Notes: a model not told the origin generated them from the letters alone. Positions 35,001 to 42,347 are shown, counted from the stretch's first letter. The stretch is 64,000 nt of DNA from Sulfurimonas sp. SAG-AH-194-L11 (GCF_029215995.1 NZ_JAEMVB010000001.1:62001-126000); one strand, 5' to 3'. Numbers and translations: made by a program.

Positions 35001-35144
35001 AACAACCTGCTTCGGTGTGATGTCCGGAAATGCATCTACGGGTATCTCTTGATAAGCTTTAAAACCAAATGCAGAGATAGCGATAAATGCGACTAATACT
35101 AGTACTTTATACTTGAGCGATAGCTCTATGAGTTTTTCTAACAT
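32070..35144 (-). CDS. Heavy-metal efflux RND pump, CzcA/CusA family
   Basis: 1024 residues of the inner-membrane proton-driven pump of a tripartite metal exporter. The N-terminal 'IPVDAFPDITPKQVVIYTESPGNSAEDIEKLITYPIE' region is the heavy-metal RND signature. Membrane helices fill about 335-540 and 860-1010, with two large periplasmic loops between. 'GLAIAVGMIVDGTIVIVENSFR' is the proton-relay helix. The metal cannot be read from this; the His/Glu-rich adaptor suggests Zn/Co/Ni/Cd, though Cu/Ag remains open. It is last in the operon DUF302-TolC-adaptor-pump. Confidence 0.93.
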   Translation of the reverse strand: MLEKLIELSLKYKVLVLVAFIAISAFGFKAYQEIPVDAFPDITPKQVVIYTESPGNSAEDIEKLITYPIESAVSGMAGVKLIMSNSIFGLSYVSIFFEDDMDIYFLRQLVSERLTSIDIPQGWGQPVLGPNTTGLGQVFWYEVKDSTGKYSLREIKEMQKYLVTPLFKSVAGVEEVIGWGGDEKQYNVLIDTKKLQNFDITYADITNALRSSNQAAGGQYLEFNSEQYLIRGAGLYKTLDDIRNTVVKSSTGQSITINDVAVVLPGAAPRFGAVSIDGKEAVMGMVLQRTATNAAKVVERIKAKIETVNIALPDGVTIETIYDRTEITHKAVSTMTSALISGIILVAIVLFLFLFELRSAFIVILSLPLSLLIAFLLMDYYNLSANLMSLSGLAIAVGMIVDGTIVIVENSFRLLHDKPNANKLEVVAQAAKEVATPVTYAVLIIAAVFIPLLSLDGLAGKLYSPMALNIVFVMLGSLLVALVLVPVLILLLLKPTSSAENVVMLKIKKVYTPLLMLALNNAKKVLVAVSIIFVGLAFVLTQQGREFMPELNEESIMYRVIAIPGTALTQSVTTAQMLEKHILETYPDEVLSVLSMIGRSEKGETAQGNYMEVLLTLKPGIEDLPALTNKMNEDLEHTFTHVAFIPTQPIAMRIEELLEGVKAELAVKIYGDDQKILDTISKEIQSAISGVDGLERMEVESQLGQAQIKITPDYLALARYGISVDEVMDVIRNGIGEEPVSEKIEGIRRFGIVAKIKDAKKDAQSIKKVTLRSKSGALVTLDQICSVEIQQGAAFIKRENLSRYMVLSMEVEGRDVASFVAEADRIIKTKVNMPTGYYIGWAGDFKNMKEATDKLMVIIPITILLVILLLFTAFNSLGKAMIILLNVPFGFIGGIIALVVSGIYLSVSAIVGFLAIFAIAILNGIVLVSFIDELRVKFPHVGLKTLLKDATLLRLRPVLMTAFTTLFGILPLLFATGVGSEIQYPLAVVITGGIISSTFLTLLILPSTYLLFYKKEHFCEDNTK

Positions 35145-35153
35145 AGTATAGTC

Positions 35154-36332
35154 CTAGTGTCCATGCTCGCCAAGAGCACCTTTGAGTATAAGTGATTTTA
35201 CATAGTATGACTTAGCACTTACATATACTTCATCCTCTACCAAACCATCAACTGCAACAAAATCTTCATCTTGCGAAACAATTTGTACAACTTTTAAAGA
35301 GTAAGGTGCTTCATGTTCTTCGTGGTGCTCACCTTCATTCTCTTCATGTCCATGCTCTTCTTCAGCTTCTTCATCATGGCCAGCCTCGACATGCTCTTCT
35401 TTTTTTGCAGCATCATGCTCAGCACCTTCTTCGTGATGTTCATCTTCCATCGTAGGAACAAAAACAACCCACTCGTTATTAAAAAAACTAAGTGCTGATT
35501 TTTTGACTGCTAAATGTGCATACTCTTTACCAAAATATACAGTAGATTTTAGGTATGTGTTTATAAAAAGATTTTCTACTTTCTCATCTACACTTGAGAG
35601 AACAACAACTCTTTGTGTTGTTTCATCTACTTTTGGAAGGATCTGTGTGATATGAGTCACTATATCTTTACCAGCATAATTTACTACTATTTTATCTCCA
35701 ACATTAACCTTTGTTGCATACTCCAGTGGTAAAAAAGACTTTACATAATATGCTTGATTTTTTACTATGCTTAAAATTGCATCACTAACATTTACAGAAG
35801 AGTGAAGTGGTTTAAGAAGTGCTGAAACCACACCTGAACTATGTGCACGAAGGATGAAGTTTGGTGTTGCTTTATTTAATGCAGCAGCATCTATCCCTAA
35901 AGTATCAAGCTGAGACTCTAATGCTGTGAGTTGTGCACTAATCTTACTCTTTTTAATCTCTTGGTTATTTAACTCCTGCATAGAAGTCATACCCTTTTCA
36001 TAAAGGTTTTTACTTGCATCATAGTTTTTACTCACCGCAACAAGCTGTTTTTTAAGTGCTATATAATCAGCAGACATTTTTGAAACGACTATAGACTCTA
36101 TGAGTGCTATTTTTTGTCCCTCTTTTACTTTTTGTGCTGGTTTGACATAGTACTTCTCTAAATGACCTGCAACTAATGAAGTAACAGACTGCTGTGCGTT
36201 TGAGAGTTGAATGACTTGAGCGTTAAGCTCAACTGATTTGTTAAAGTTGTGTAATTGTACTTTTTCTAATGGTATCTCAGTTGCAAAAATAGTTGATGCA
36301 AGCAAAAGGCTTGAGAGAAGTAACTTATTCAT
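35154..36332 (-). CDS. RND efflux periplasmic adaptor with His/Glu-rich insert
   Basis: 392 residues of a membrane-fusion protein joining pump to channel. It has a signal peptide, a lipoyl-like half ('YVKPAQKVKEGQKIALIES') and a coiled-coil hairpin (about 85-150) with 'ILRAHSSGVVSALLKPLHSSV'. A beta-barrel domain follows. At about residues 295-345 there is an extreme stretch of His, Glu and Asp ('HHEEGAEHDAAKKEEH', 'HGHEENEGEHHEEHE'), which probably binds metal ions in the periplasm. It ends with His ('GALGEHGH'). The start overlaps the outer-membrane channel gene by 8 nt. Confidence 0.92.
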   Translation of the reverse strand: MNKLLLSSLLLASTIFATEIPLEKVQLHNFNKSVELNAQVIQLSNAQQSVTSLVAGHLEKYYVKPAQKVKEGQKIALIESIVVSKMSADYIALKKQLVAVSKNYDASKNLYEKGMTSMQELNNQEIKKSKISAQLTALESQLDTLGIDAAALNKATPNFILRAHSSGVVSALLKPLHSSVNVSDAILSIVKNQAYYVKSFLPLEYATKVNVGDKIVVNYAGKDIVTHITQILPKVDETTQRVVVLSSVDEKVENLFINTYLKSTVYFGKEYAHLAVKKSALSFFNNEWVVFVPTMEDEHHEEGAEHDAAKKEEHVEAGHDEEAEEEHGHEENEGEHHEEHEAPYSLKVVQIVSQDEDFVAVDGLVEDEVYVSAKSYYVKSLILKGALGEHGH

Positions 36333-37491
36333 TATATGATCCTGTTAAATAGTTGTGTTGTATGATGTTTAACTCTTTTGAGAGCGTTATGTTTAAAAGA
36401 TTTTCTTTTGTGTTTATGAGTTGGTTTTTTATATTTTGTAGTTCTATTAGATTAATATTAGCTATCTTATAACCCTCTTCATACATTGCTAAAAGCTCTT
36501 TTTGAGACAGAAGCAACTCTTTTAAAGTCTTTTCAACTACCTCTAGTGTTTGTATAGAGTTTTGTAACTCTCTAAGTTTAAAAGTAAGCTGTTGTGTAAG
36601 ATTTTGAGTCACTAGTTTTTCTTTATCTGCTGAGAGTTTTGCTATTTGTTTCTCTTGGCTCTTAGTATTAAAAACAACAAGTGGAAGGTTTACCCCAACT
36701 CTTGCTATGCTTTGGTCTGGTTCTTGTTCGAACTGACCATACAGACTTACCCATTCAAGTTTGTTTGCATTAAGCTCGGCATTTGCTTGTGCACTTTTAG
36801 TTCTGGCACGAGAAAGCTCTATCTGTGCATTTGATATAGCTTCACTCAGTTTAGAGAGTGAAAAGTCATACTCAGTATCAACTTCTACCTCTTGACTTAA
36901 TCCTCTATAGCCCATCATTCTATAATAAGCACTTGTTTTTACAACCTGTGTTTGTGCAAGAAAGTTTTGAACACGTTTAGCATCAAGTGAAGCTTGAATG
37001 TACTTCACTCTCGAAATAGTTCCATTTTCAAATCTACTCTGAGAAATTTTTGCAATATTTTGAGCGATAGCCAACTCTTCTTTTGCTAAACTCTCAGCAC
37101 CAACAGCTCTTTTATACTTTGCATATAAAGATGATAGTTTTTTGACAAAATTTGCACGAGAAAGTTTAACACCTGCTTTTACTTGTGAAGTTTGTGCCTT
37201 TGCTAAATCTTCTCTAGCACCTGAGACTCCCCATAAACGTATGGGTTGAGAAATCCCTGCACTATAACCCACTTCACTATTCCCTGTATCAAGAGAAAAG
37301 TTTGAAACTTGAAGGGAGAGTGTTGGATTTTTGTAGCGAGTTGTAAGTGTCGCTTTTTCCTGTGCTTGTTCCAAACTCAAAACATTTGTTTTAAGTAGTG
37401 GACTCTTTTGCACCGACTCTGCTAAAAAAGCTTCAAAGTTTTGGGCCTGAAGTGTACCTATAAGTAGGGGAACTAAAAATAATTTCTTCAT
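36325..37491 (-). CDS. TolC family outer-membrane efflux channel
   Basis: 388 residues with a signal peptide (MKKLFLVPLLIGTLQAQ) and two long helical repeats typical of OEP/TolC ('LSRANFVKKLSSLYAKYKRA', 'ALSKELNIIQHNYLTGSYNE' at the end). 'YEEGYKIANINLIELQNIKNQLINTKENLL' is the conserved hairpin-helix block. It makes the outer duct of the metal exporter encoded by the adjoining genes. It begins one nucleotide downstream of the DUF302 gene. Confidence 0.92.
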   Translation of the reverse strand: MKKLFLVPLLIGTLQAQNFEAFLAESVQKSPLLKTNVLSLEQAQEKATLTTRYKNPTLSLQVSNFSLDTGNSEVGYSAGISQPIRLWGVSGAREDLAKAQTSQVKAGVKLSRANFVKKLSSLYAKYKRAVGAESLAKEELAIAQNIAKISQSRFENGTISRVKYIQASLDAKRVQNFLAQTQVVKTSAYYRMMGYRGLSQEVEVDTEYDFSLSKLSEAISNAQIELSRARTKSAQANAELNANKLEWVSLYGQFEQEPDQSIARVGVNLPLVVFNTKSQEKQIAKLSADKEKLVTQNLTQQLTFKLRELQNSIQTLEVVEKTLKELLLSQKELLAMYEEGYKIANINLIELQNIKNQLINTKENLLNITLSKELNIIQHNYLTGSYNE

Positions 37492-37492
37492 C

Positions 37493-37876
37493 TTACTTCC
37501 ATGAATTCATAACATTTTGAAGATATGCAAAAACCCTCTGCATATGTGCTTTAAAATCTGCATCTACTTCTATAGAGTTCATTATGTCATTTATATCAAT
37601 AGTTGCAAGGACTGTCTTACCATTTTCCTCATACAGTGAAATTCTACAAGGAAGATAAACTGAAATCCCAGGCATAGCTTGAAGTGCTTCGTGTGCTGCA
37701 TGTGGGTTACATAACTCATAAACAGTTATATCTTTATCTAAAGTAAAGCCCTTTGTTTGCAGTATTTTTTGAAATTCATAAGAACCTAAAACACCAAAAC
37801 CACCCTCTTTAGAGTGCTCTGCTAATTCTTTTTTTATATTTTCTAATGGCGTGTCTGTTATTATTTTATATATCAT
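37493..37876 (-). CDS. DUF302 family protein
   Basis: 127 residues. 'KEGGFGVLGSYEFQKILQTKGF', then 'VYELCNPHAAHEALQAMPGISVYLPCRISLYEENGKTVLATID' matches the DUF302 fold (C-N-P-x-x-A, P-C-R-x-x-x-Y). The family often sits beside metal-efflux or sulfur genes in Campylobacterota and has no proven biochemical role. It has no signal peptide. AAAGGATATC precedes the ATG. It is the first gene of the RND operon. Confidence 0.9.
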   Translation of the reverse strand: MIYKIITDTPLENIKKELAEHSKEGGFGVLGSYEFQKILQTKGFTLDKDITVYELCNPHAAHEALQAMPGISVYLPCRISLYEENGKTVLATIDINDIMNSIEVDADFKAHMQRVFAYLQNVMNSWK

Positions 37877-37969
37877 TTGATATCCTTTTGTATTAAGATT
37901 ATTTGGGGTGAAGTTTTAACTATAGTGGTGTTATGCTATAAAAAAGGCATAGCTATAGGTAAAAGTGTA

Positions 37970-38287
37970 TTAAATGTTTCGTGGAGGTATTAAAAAAGTT
38001 TGTGTCCCGTCATAGTCGTATGATACTAGCTTAGAAAAGGGTAGTTCTTGTACTTTATCTGTTTGGATAAGTTCGAGATTTGTGGGAATTAAAAAAGAGA
38101 GATGAAATGCTGAATGCATATTGCAAATATCATTAGGTTCATCAACATGAACTGCTTGGGTAAACTCACTAACATACTCATTTACTTGGCACTTATGAGT
38201 ATCAAGCATATCTATTGCCAAAGCATGAACAACTTGGAAGCTCATAACAAACAATAGCAGTAAAGTAAGTACTCTTTTATTTTTCAT
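37970..38287 (-). CDS. Small secreted protein of unknown function near the metal exporter
   Basis: 105 residues. The signal peptide MKNKRVLTLLLLFVMSFQVVHA is followed by a short mature region with 'LDTHKCQVNEYV', 'CNMHSAFH' and 'IPTNLEL', giving scattered Cys/His/Met residues that could bind metal. The size and place before an RND operon recall the CopL/CusF-like accessory proteins, but I cannot assign a family. The TAGAAT lies 6 nt before the ATG with no Shine-Dalgarno. Confidence 0.65.
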   Translation of the reverse strand: MKNKRVLTLLLLFVMSFQVVHALAIDMLDTHKCQVNEYVSEFTQAVHVDEPNDICNMHSAFHLSFLIPTNLELIQTDKVQELPFSKLVSYDYDGTQTFLIPPRNI

Positions 38288-38293
38288 GTTAAA

Positions 38294-38299
38294 ATTCTA
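38294..38299 (-). promoter_or_regulatory. Extended -10 (TGGTAGAAT), 6 nt before ATG
   Basis: The minus strand reads ATGGTAGAAT-TTTAAC-ATG. The predicted +1 falls on the start codon of the small secreted protein, so the mRNA would be leaderless. Confidence 0.45.
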
Positions 38300-38390
38300 C
38301 CATAAATATAATTTAGTTTTTATGCTAGTTTGAAGTTAAGTCAAAAGTAGCTAAAATAAATCCAAAATAATAGACTTTAAAGGAATAAAT

Positions 38391-38744
38391 ATGTCACTCA
38401 CAAAAGAAGAAGTAAACAAAGAAGCAATTAGCACTTTTTTAGCCTGGAATGCCATCACACCAGAGACAGCAATGGGCTTTAACAAATTTGAAGTAGCATA
38501 CCACGTCGGTGATAGTAGAGTATTTCGTGAAATGACACCTGTAATTTTTCATATTCATACACCGAGTGCCATAAATGTCATACTCCCTGAGATAAATGAC
38601 ATTGAGTTTGAAACACAATTTAAACTATCACAAGAAGATTTTCACTTCGATGATGACAACGAAACACTTGTAATTACTAGCTATAAATCAGAGAAACATG
38701 ATCAAAATTATAAAATACTCATTCATAGTCTCTATTTAGATTAA
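38391..38744 (+). CDS. Hypothetical protein, 117 aa
   Basis: A soluble, acidic protein starting MSLTKEEVNKEAISTFLAWN, with 'VIFHIHTPSAINVILPEIND' and 'FHFDDDNETLVITSYKS' in the second half and beta-strand-like alternation. I see no motif that gives a function. A strong AAAGGAATAAAT Shine-Dalgarno precedes the ATG. It is a lone plus-strand gene between minus-strand units. Confidence 0.65.
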   Translation: MSLTKEEVNKEAISTFLAWNAITPETAMGFNKFEVAYHVGDSRVFREMTPVIFHIHTPSAINVILPEINDIEFETQFKLSQEDFHFDDDNETLVITSYKSEKHDQNYKILIHSLYLD

Positions 38745-38789
38745 AAGAATAACTTAATTAGCTACTCTATTTTGTTATCTTAGACACTC

Positions 38790-39065
38790 TTATACTAGTT
38801 GTATTTTGAGCTCTTTGCCCATAATATTAGCAAATGCTTGTAGTGTAGAGAGTCTAATATCTTGGGCATGGTTTTCTATACGAGAAATTGCTGACTTTTG
38901 AGTATGCATTGCAATTGCAACATCTTCTTGAGTTAAACCCGTCTCTTTTCTTGCCATTTTTAACATTTCACCAATTTTAAACTCTTGATAGCCACTTTCA
39001 AAACCTTCTGCAAACTCTGTATCTGTAGTTTTTCTTTTAGTAATATACTTTTTTAAGTCACTCAT
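38790..39065 (-). CDS. XRE-family antitoxin (HigA-like)
   Basis: 91 residues with a C-terminal helix-turn-helix ('LKMARKETGLTQEDVAIAMHTQKSAISRIENHAQDIRLSTLQAF') of the XRE type, plus an acidic N-terminal extension that could neutralise a toxin. It follows the RelE/HigB-type toxin remnant by 1 nt in the toxin-then-antitoxin order typical of higBA. The antitoxin itself is intact, so it may persist as an orphan repressor after loss of the toxin. Confidence 0.85.
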   Translation of the reverse strand: MSDLKKYITKRKTTDTEFAEGFESGYQEFKIGEMLKMARKETGLTQEDVAIAMHTQKSAISRIENHAQDIRLSTLQAFANIMGKELKIQLV

Positions 39066-39066
39066 T

Positions 39067-39399
39067 TTAATCTCCTCTTGAAAGGTATTCTTTTTTTCTT
39101 TTCTCTACTAAGGTAATTTCAGATTTTAAAATTTTTTGGTCTTTCTTTTTAAAGCCATTTGTTAAGATAACCAATGTACCTTTATTTTCAAAACCTAAAA
39201 GTCGAAAATTGTTTTTACCAATTTGAGCTCTGATTTCTATAATGTCATCACAGTTACTAAGTTTTTTATAGAACTTAGTAGAAACATCTTCCATCTCTTC
39301 AATCAAACTTAAAACCTAAACAACTTTCTGAGCTTCTTTTGATAATAGTGAATCAAGAAATTCCTCAATAGGGCTTTTGATTGCAATGTCCCTTTTATT
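39067..39399 (-). pseudogene. RelE/HigB-type toxin broken by an amber codon
   Basis: The translatable part (39067-39306, 'NNFRLLGFENKGTLVILTNGFKKKDQK') is the C-terminal two thirds of a Gp49/HigB toxin. In the same frame upstream, 'KSPIEEFLDSLLSKEAQKVV' is the expected N-terminal region, then TAG at 39318-39316, where the family often has Trp ('KVVWVLxLIEE'). One TGG to TAG change would explain it. No start codon is seen before a TGA at 39402. The toxin is therefore likely inactive, or only a TTG/ATG-initiated fragment is made. Confidence 0.75.
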
Positions 39400-39779
39400 T
39401 CAATAGATAGTTCTTCACTCTCAATCAATCCTCCCACCGTAACATTAGCAGAACCGATTATAGATGTAAATTGGTTTCCACTTTGAAAATAGTATATTTT
39501 TGAATGTAAAGTTTTTTTATTTTTCGGTATAAGTATATGCTTGATTTACAGTATTTCTTTTAGAAGCTTAATTGCTTTAACCTCTGTATGCTTTTCATTG
39601 GTAAAAAATGTGATGGATGCATTATTCTTTTTTATTGTTTCTTTTAGCGAAGGGATTAGTTTTAGTAAGCCACATTCTTTCATCCATCCTGAACAGATAA
39701 TAATTTTTTCTGAAGATAGAATCAGTTTTTGAATCAAAGCTCTATGATTTCTTTTACCAGTATTTGTAATTAATTTCAT
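39309..39779 (-). pseudogene. Phospholipase D-like (PLDc_2) gene with in-frame stop
   Basis: The N-terminal part (39546-39779) reads 'MKLITNTGKRNHRALIQKLI ... FFTNEKHTEVKAIKLLKEIL'. A TAA at 39548-39546 interrupts it, but the same frame continues 'HILIPKNKKTLHSKIYYF' and 'TSIIGSANVTVGGLIESEELSIEI'. This is the H-x-K ... G-S-x-N half motif of PLD-like nucleases found in restriction and defence proteins. The frame ends at 39309, overlapping the toxin remnant in another frame. The tail 'KALLRNFLIHYYQK' may therefore be a fusion product of a deletion. Confidence 0.7.
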
Positions 39780-39832
39780 TTTTAGCCTATATTTTATGTA
39801 AGATAACTATTTAATAAAGGACATTCTGTCCC

Positions 39833-40933
39833 TTAAACAGAGCAACAACTTCCGCCATCACACTCTTCTTTTTTTGCGAAGTATGGACTTATGATATAGT
39901 AAAGAACAAAAATCCAAAGCACTACACTTGAGATTATCTCTAAAATAGATGCTTCTTCATGAAGATGTACTAAGTCTTTGACATCAACTCCACTCAAAAT
40001 ATAGTCAAGCCCAAACCCAAAACCTACTGAACCGATGATGATAGTTCCTAAATAGATATAAAGAGTTCTTGTTCCGAGCATTTTCTTTACTACACCTATA
40101 GTTACAGTGTTTGTCGCAGGTCCTGCTGAGAGAAACACAAATGCAGCACCGGGTGCAACACCTGCTAGCATAAGTCCAGCTGCTATTGGTAGAGATGCGG
40201 TAGCACAAACATACATAGGTACGGCGATAGCGATAACTATAATGTATGAAAGCCATGTGTACTCTAAAAGTATCTCACTTAGGTTATCGGGAATAGCAAC
40301 TGTTATGAGTGCACCTAAAAGAAGACCTACAAAAAGAGGTGATGCGATATCACTAAGTAGTGTGCCAAATGCATAAGAAAGTGCATCTTTACTCATGGTG
40401 ATAAAACTCTTTTTCTCATGACTTGCAGTAGAGCAGCAACTCCCACCATCACAATCTTCTTCTTTTACAGGCTGTGCCATACTAAATGTAGGCTTTGGTT
40501 TTTCTACTACTTTTTCTTCTTCCCCATAAAAGTTCGCTAAAACTCCAGCGATAATAGAGATAATCATAGAAGTAATAACACGATAGATAGTAAAAGCCCA
40601 ACCAAACATTCCATAAGTTGCTAAGATGCTATCAACTCCAGTTATAGGAGTAGAGATAAGAAATGAAAGTGTAGAGCCATTACTCGCACCACTCTTTTTT
40701 ATACTCGTAGCAAGAGGGATAACGCCACAAGAACATACAGGAAGAGGGATTCCAAAGAGTGTCGCTTTTATAACCGACCAAACAGAATCTTTACCTAAAT
40801 GGTTTTTAACAATAGTATCAGGAACTAACTCGTGTAGTATCCCTGCAAAGATGAGTCCAAACAAGATGTAAGGAGCCATCGCATTGCTAAGGTCAAAGAG
40901 TGCAGTTACAAAAAGTGTTACATACTCAAACAT
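39833..40933 (-). CDS. SO_0444-family Cu/Zn efflux permease
   Basis: 366 residues with about ten membrane helices. 'PVCSCGVIPLATSIKKSGAS' and 'LISTPITGVDSILATYG' are the signature of this permease group (DUF318 superfamily). A central cytoplasmic loop and the C-terminus both carry Cys-rich CDGGSCCS motifs, presumably metal-binding. The family exports copper or zinc ions from the cytoplasm. It starts 3 nt after the cytochrome stop, so the two are co-transcribed, divergent from the arsR gene. Confidence 0.9.
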   Translation of the reverse strand: MFEYVTLFVTALFDLSNAMAPYILFGLIFAGILHELVPDTIVKNHLGKDSVWSVIKATLFGIPLPVCSCGVIPLATSIKKSGASNGSTLSFLISTPITGVDSILATYGMFGWAFTIYRVITSMIISIIAGVLANFYGEEEKVVEKPKPTFSMAQPVKEEDCDGGSCCSTASHEKKSFITMSKDALSYAFGTLLSDIASPLFVGLLLGALITVAIPDNLSEILLEYTWLSYIIVIAIAVPMYVCATASLPIAAGLMLAGVAPGAAFVFLSAGPATNTVTIGVVKKMLGTRTLYIYLGTIIIGSVGFGFGLDYILSGVDVKDLVHLHEEASILEIISSVVLWIFVLYYIISPYFAKKEECDGGSCCSV

Positions 40934-40936
40934 AGG

Positions 40937-41512
40937 CTAATGTGTTGGAATCGATACAGCACCACACTTAGAGCTACTTTTCTCAGTTTTATCAGAAGCT
41001 CCGCATTTACCAGAACCACATTTCATACCTTGCATTTTACCCTTCATCTCACACATACCTGTAGCTTTATAATTGTCGTACAACCATGCAGCAACACTCG
41101 CTCTGTCTGCTTTATTCATACCTTTACCTATAGGAGGCATAGTTCCGAACTTTTTATAGGCCATTGGCATACAAAAACCTTTCTTTTTAGAAGGGTTTTG
41201 TATGTAGTCTTCTACAAAAGTGATGAACTCATCACGAGTTTTAAGATTACTCTTGAGACGAGCTGAAATCATAGGCATAGCCGGTGCTCTCATCCCGCTT
41301 TTTTTCATCTTCTCAGCCATCTTCTCACGCATCGCCATCTTCTCTTCTTTTGTAGCATTTTGCATCTTTGCTCTCATACTCTGCATCTGTTCTTTATCCA
41401 TCATACCTTTTGGTGCATGACACATTTGACACTTCGCCTTATAAACCTCTGCCCCAGTTGAAGCCATAAGCGAACTCACTCCTAATGCGATTACTAAAAA
41501 TAACTTTTTCAT
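40937..41512 (-). CDS. Periplasmic c-type cytochrome with Met/Cys-rich tail
   Basis: 191 residues. A signal peptide (MKKLFLVIALGVSSLMAS) is followed by heme motif C-x-x-C-H ('CQMCHAPKG'). A highly charged Met/Lys-rich helix (about 45-75) and a Met-containing distal region ('GTMPPIGKGM') come next, and the Cys-rich tail 'MKCGSGKCGASDK' resembles the KCGxGKCG motif of copper-storing bufferin-like proteins. Electron transfer plus metal binding fits a partner for the permease downstream. AAAGGATGAG precedes the ATG; the promoter overlaps the ArsR operator. Confidence 0.8.
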   Translation of the reverse strand: MKKLFLVIALGVSSLMASTGAEVYKAKCQMCHAPKGMMDKEQMQSMRAKMQNATKEEKMAMREKMAEKMKKSGMRAPAMPMISARLKSNLKTRDEFITFVEDYIQNPSKKKGFCMPMAYKKFGTMPPIGKGMNKADRASVAAWLYDNYKATGMCEMKGKMQGMKCGSGKCGASDKTEKSSSKCGAVSIPTH

Positions 41513-41526
41513 TTCTCATCCTTTTA

Positions 41527-41557
41527 TGCTATAATTCATATAACGATATTGTTATAT
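41527..41557. promoter_or_regulatory. arsR promoter and 20-bp palindromic operator
   Basis: An extended -10 TGCTATAAT (41527-41535, plus strand) is followed at once by ATATAAC-GATATT-GTTATAT (41538-41557), a perfect 7+7 inverted repeat of the ArsR/SmtB type. It lies between arsR and the divergent cytochrome-permease operon and would block transcription of both when metal-free ArsR binds. Confidence 0.8.
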
Positions 41558-41580
41558 ATTTTAACTTCAAAAGAGATTAG

Positions 41581-41880
41581 ATGCAAGAACTAGTTATGTT
41601 AGCGAAAATTTTAAGTGATATAAACAGAGTAAATATTATAGCTCTACTCAAACGCGATAGTGAGCTTTGTGTATGTGAAATATGCGATACACTTGAACTC
41701 TCTCAACCTTTAGTCTCTCGTCATTTAAAACAGATGAGAGAAGCAGATATAGTTACATCTGAGCAGAGTGGAAGATGGAAAACATATCAACTTCTCGCCA
41801 ATGAACTTCTTGAATATATTTTTGACACAAAAGAGATTAACTCTAGTAGATTACCTACTCTTATAAAATGTTCTAAATAA
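41581..41880 (+). CDS. ArsR/SmtB family metalloregulator
   Basis: 99 residues with the winged helix-turn-helix 'LSQPLVSRHLKQMREADIVTSEQSGRWKTYQL'. The metal motif 'ELCVCEICDTL' (C-x-C-x-x-C) lies in helix 3, the classical As/Sb/Cd/Pb-type thiolate site. When metal binds it leaves the operator. Divergent orientation with the cytochrome-permease operon and a shared operator argue that it controls metal export. Confidence 0.93.
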   Translation: MQELVMLAKILSDINRVNIIALLKRDSELCVCEICDTLELSQPLVSRHLKQMREADIVTSEQSGRWKTYQLLANELLEYIFDTKEINSSRLPTLIKCSK

Positions 41881-41893
41881 TTAAGGAGATAGA

Positions 41894-42076
41894 ATGTGTT
41901 TAATAATAGCAATTGTAATATATGTTTTAAGTTATAACTTTTACATACACGGTTCGCTCTTTCAAGCCTTTCTGAGTGCGCTATTAGCTTCTCTTATGCT
42001 TGGATTTTTTAGCTATAAAATCATAAAAAACCGCAGGTGTTTCTTTGGAAAAGATACAGACTGCAATAAAAGATGA
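41894..42076 (+). CDS. Small membrane protein, 60 aa
   Basis: Two membrane helices (about 3-18 and 22-43) with a short basic, Cys-containing tail ('KNRRCFFGKDTDCNKR'). AAGGAG lies 7 nt before the ATG, and the gene starts 13 nt after arsR, so it belongs to the ArsR transcript. It resembles small DUF3955/inner-membrane accessory proteins only in size. The function is unknown. Confidence 0.65.
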   Translation: MCLIIAIVIYVLSYNFYIHGSLFQAFLSALLASLMLGFFSYKIIKNRRCFFGKDTDCNKR

Positions 42077-42082
42077 TTTTTA

Positions 42083-42091
42083 TGCTATACT
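42083..42091 (+). promoter_or_regulatory. Extended -10 (TGCTATACT) for rpsU
   Basis: T-rich DNA followed by TGCTATACT, then a leader of about 30 nt with AGGTGAT before the rpsU ATG at 42129. It is a standard strong promoter form in this window. Confidence 0.65.
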
Positions 42092-42128
42092 TTCAGTCAA
42101 ATTTAAAAAAGAAAGTAGGTGATGTGAT

Positions 42129-42341
42129 ATGCCAGGTATAGTACTACGCCATGATGATAATTTTGACGCTTCTTACCGTCGTTTCAAAAAGCAGACTGAT
42201 CGTAACTTAATCGTTACTGAAGCTCGTGCTCGCCGTTTCCACGAAACGGAAACTGAAAAACGTAAGAAATTCAAAATAGCTTCTCGTAAGAAAATGCTTA
42301 AACGTCTTTATATGATGAGACGTTACGAATCACGCCTGTAA
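42129..42341 (+). CDS. rpsU: 30S ribosomal protein S21
   Basis: 70 residues, full length, highly basic: '[26 protein letters not shown]' at the N-terminus and '[20 protein letters not shown]' at the C-terminus. It contacts 16S rRNA in the platform of the small subunit and supports initiation on mRNAs. A short CTCC-TTCG-GGAG hairpin follows the stop. Confidence 0.97.
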   Translation: MPGIVLRHDDNFDASYRRFKKQTDRNLIVTEARARRFHETETEKRKKFKIASRKKMLKRLYMMRRYESRL

Positions 42342-42347
42342 GCGTTT

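Noticed and set aside
37929..37957. TATGC/GCATA hairpin after the small secreted protein gene
   Set aside because: It has only a 5-bp stem with a T run inside the loop instead of after it; too weak to be listed as a terminator.
40107..40376. Plus-strand frame of 89 codons over the permease gene
   Set aside because: It is antisense to the strong permease match with Ala/Pro/Thr-rich translation and no SD; a shadow.
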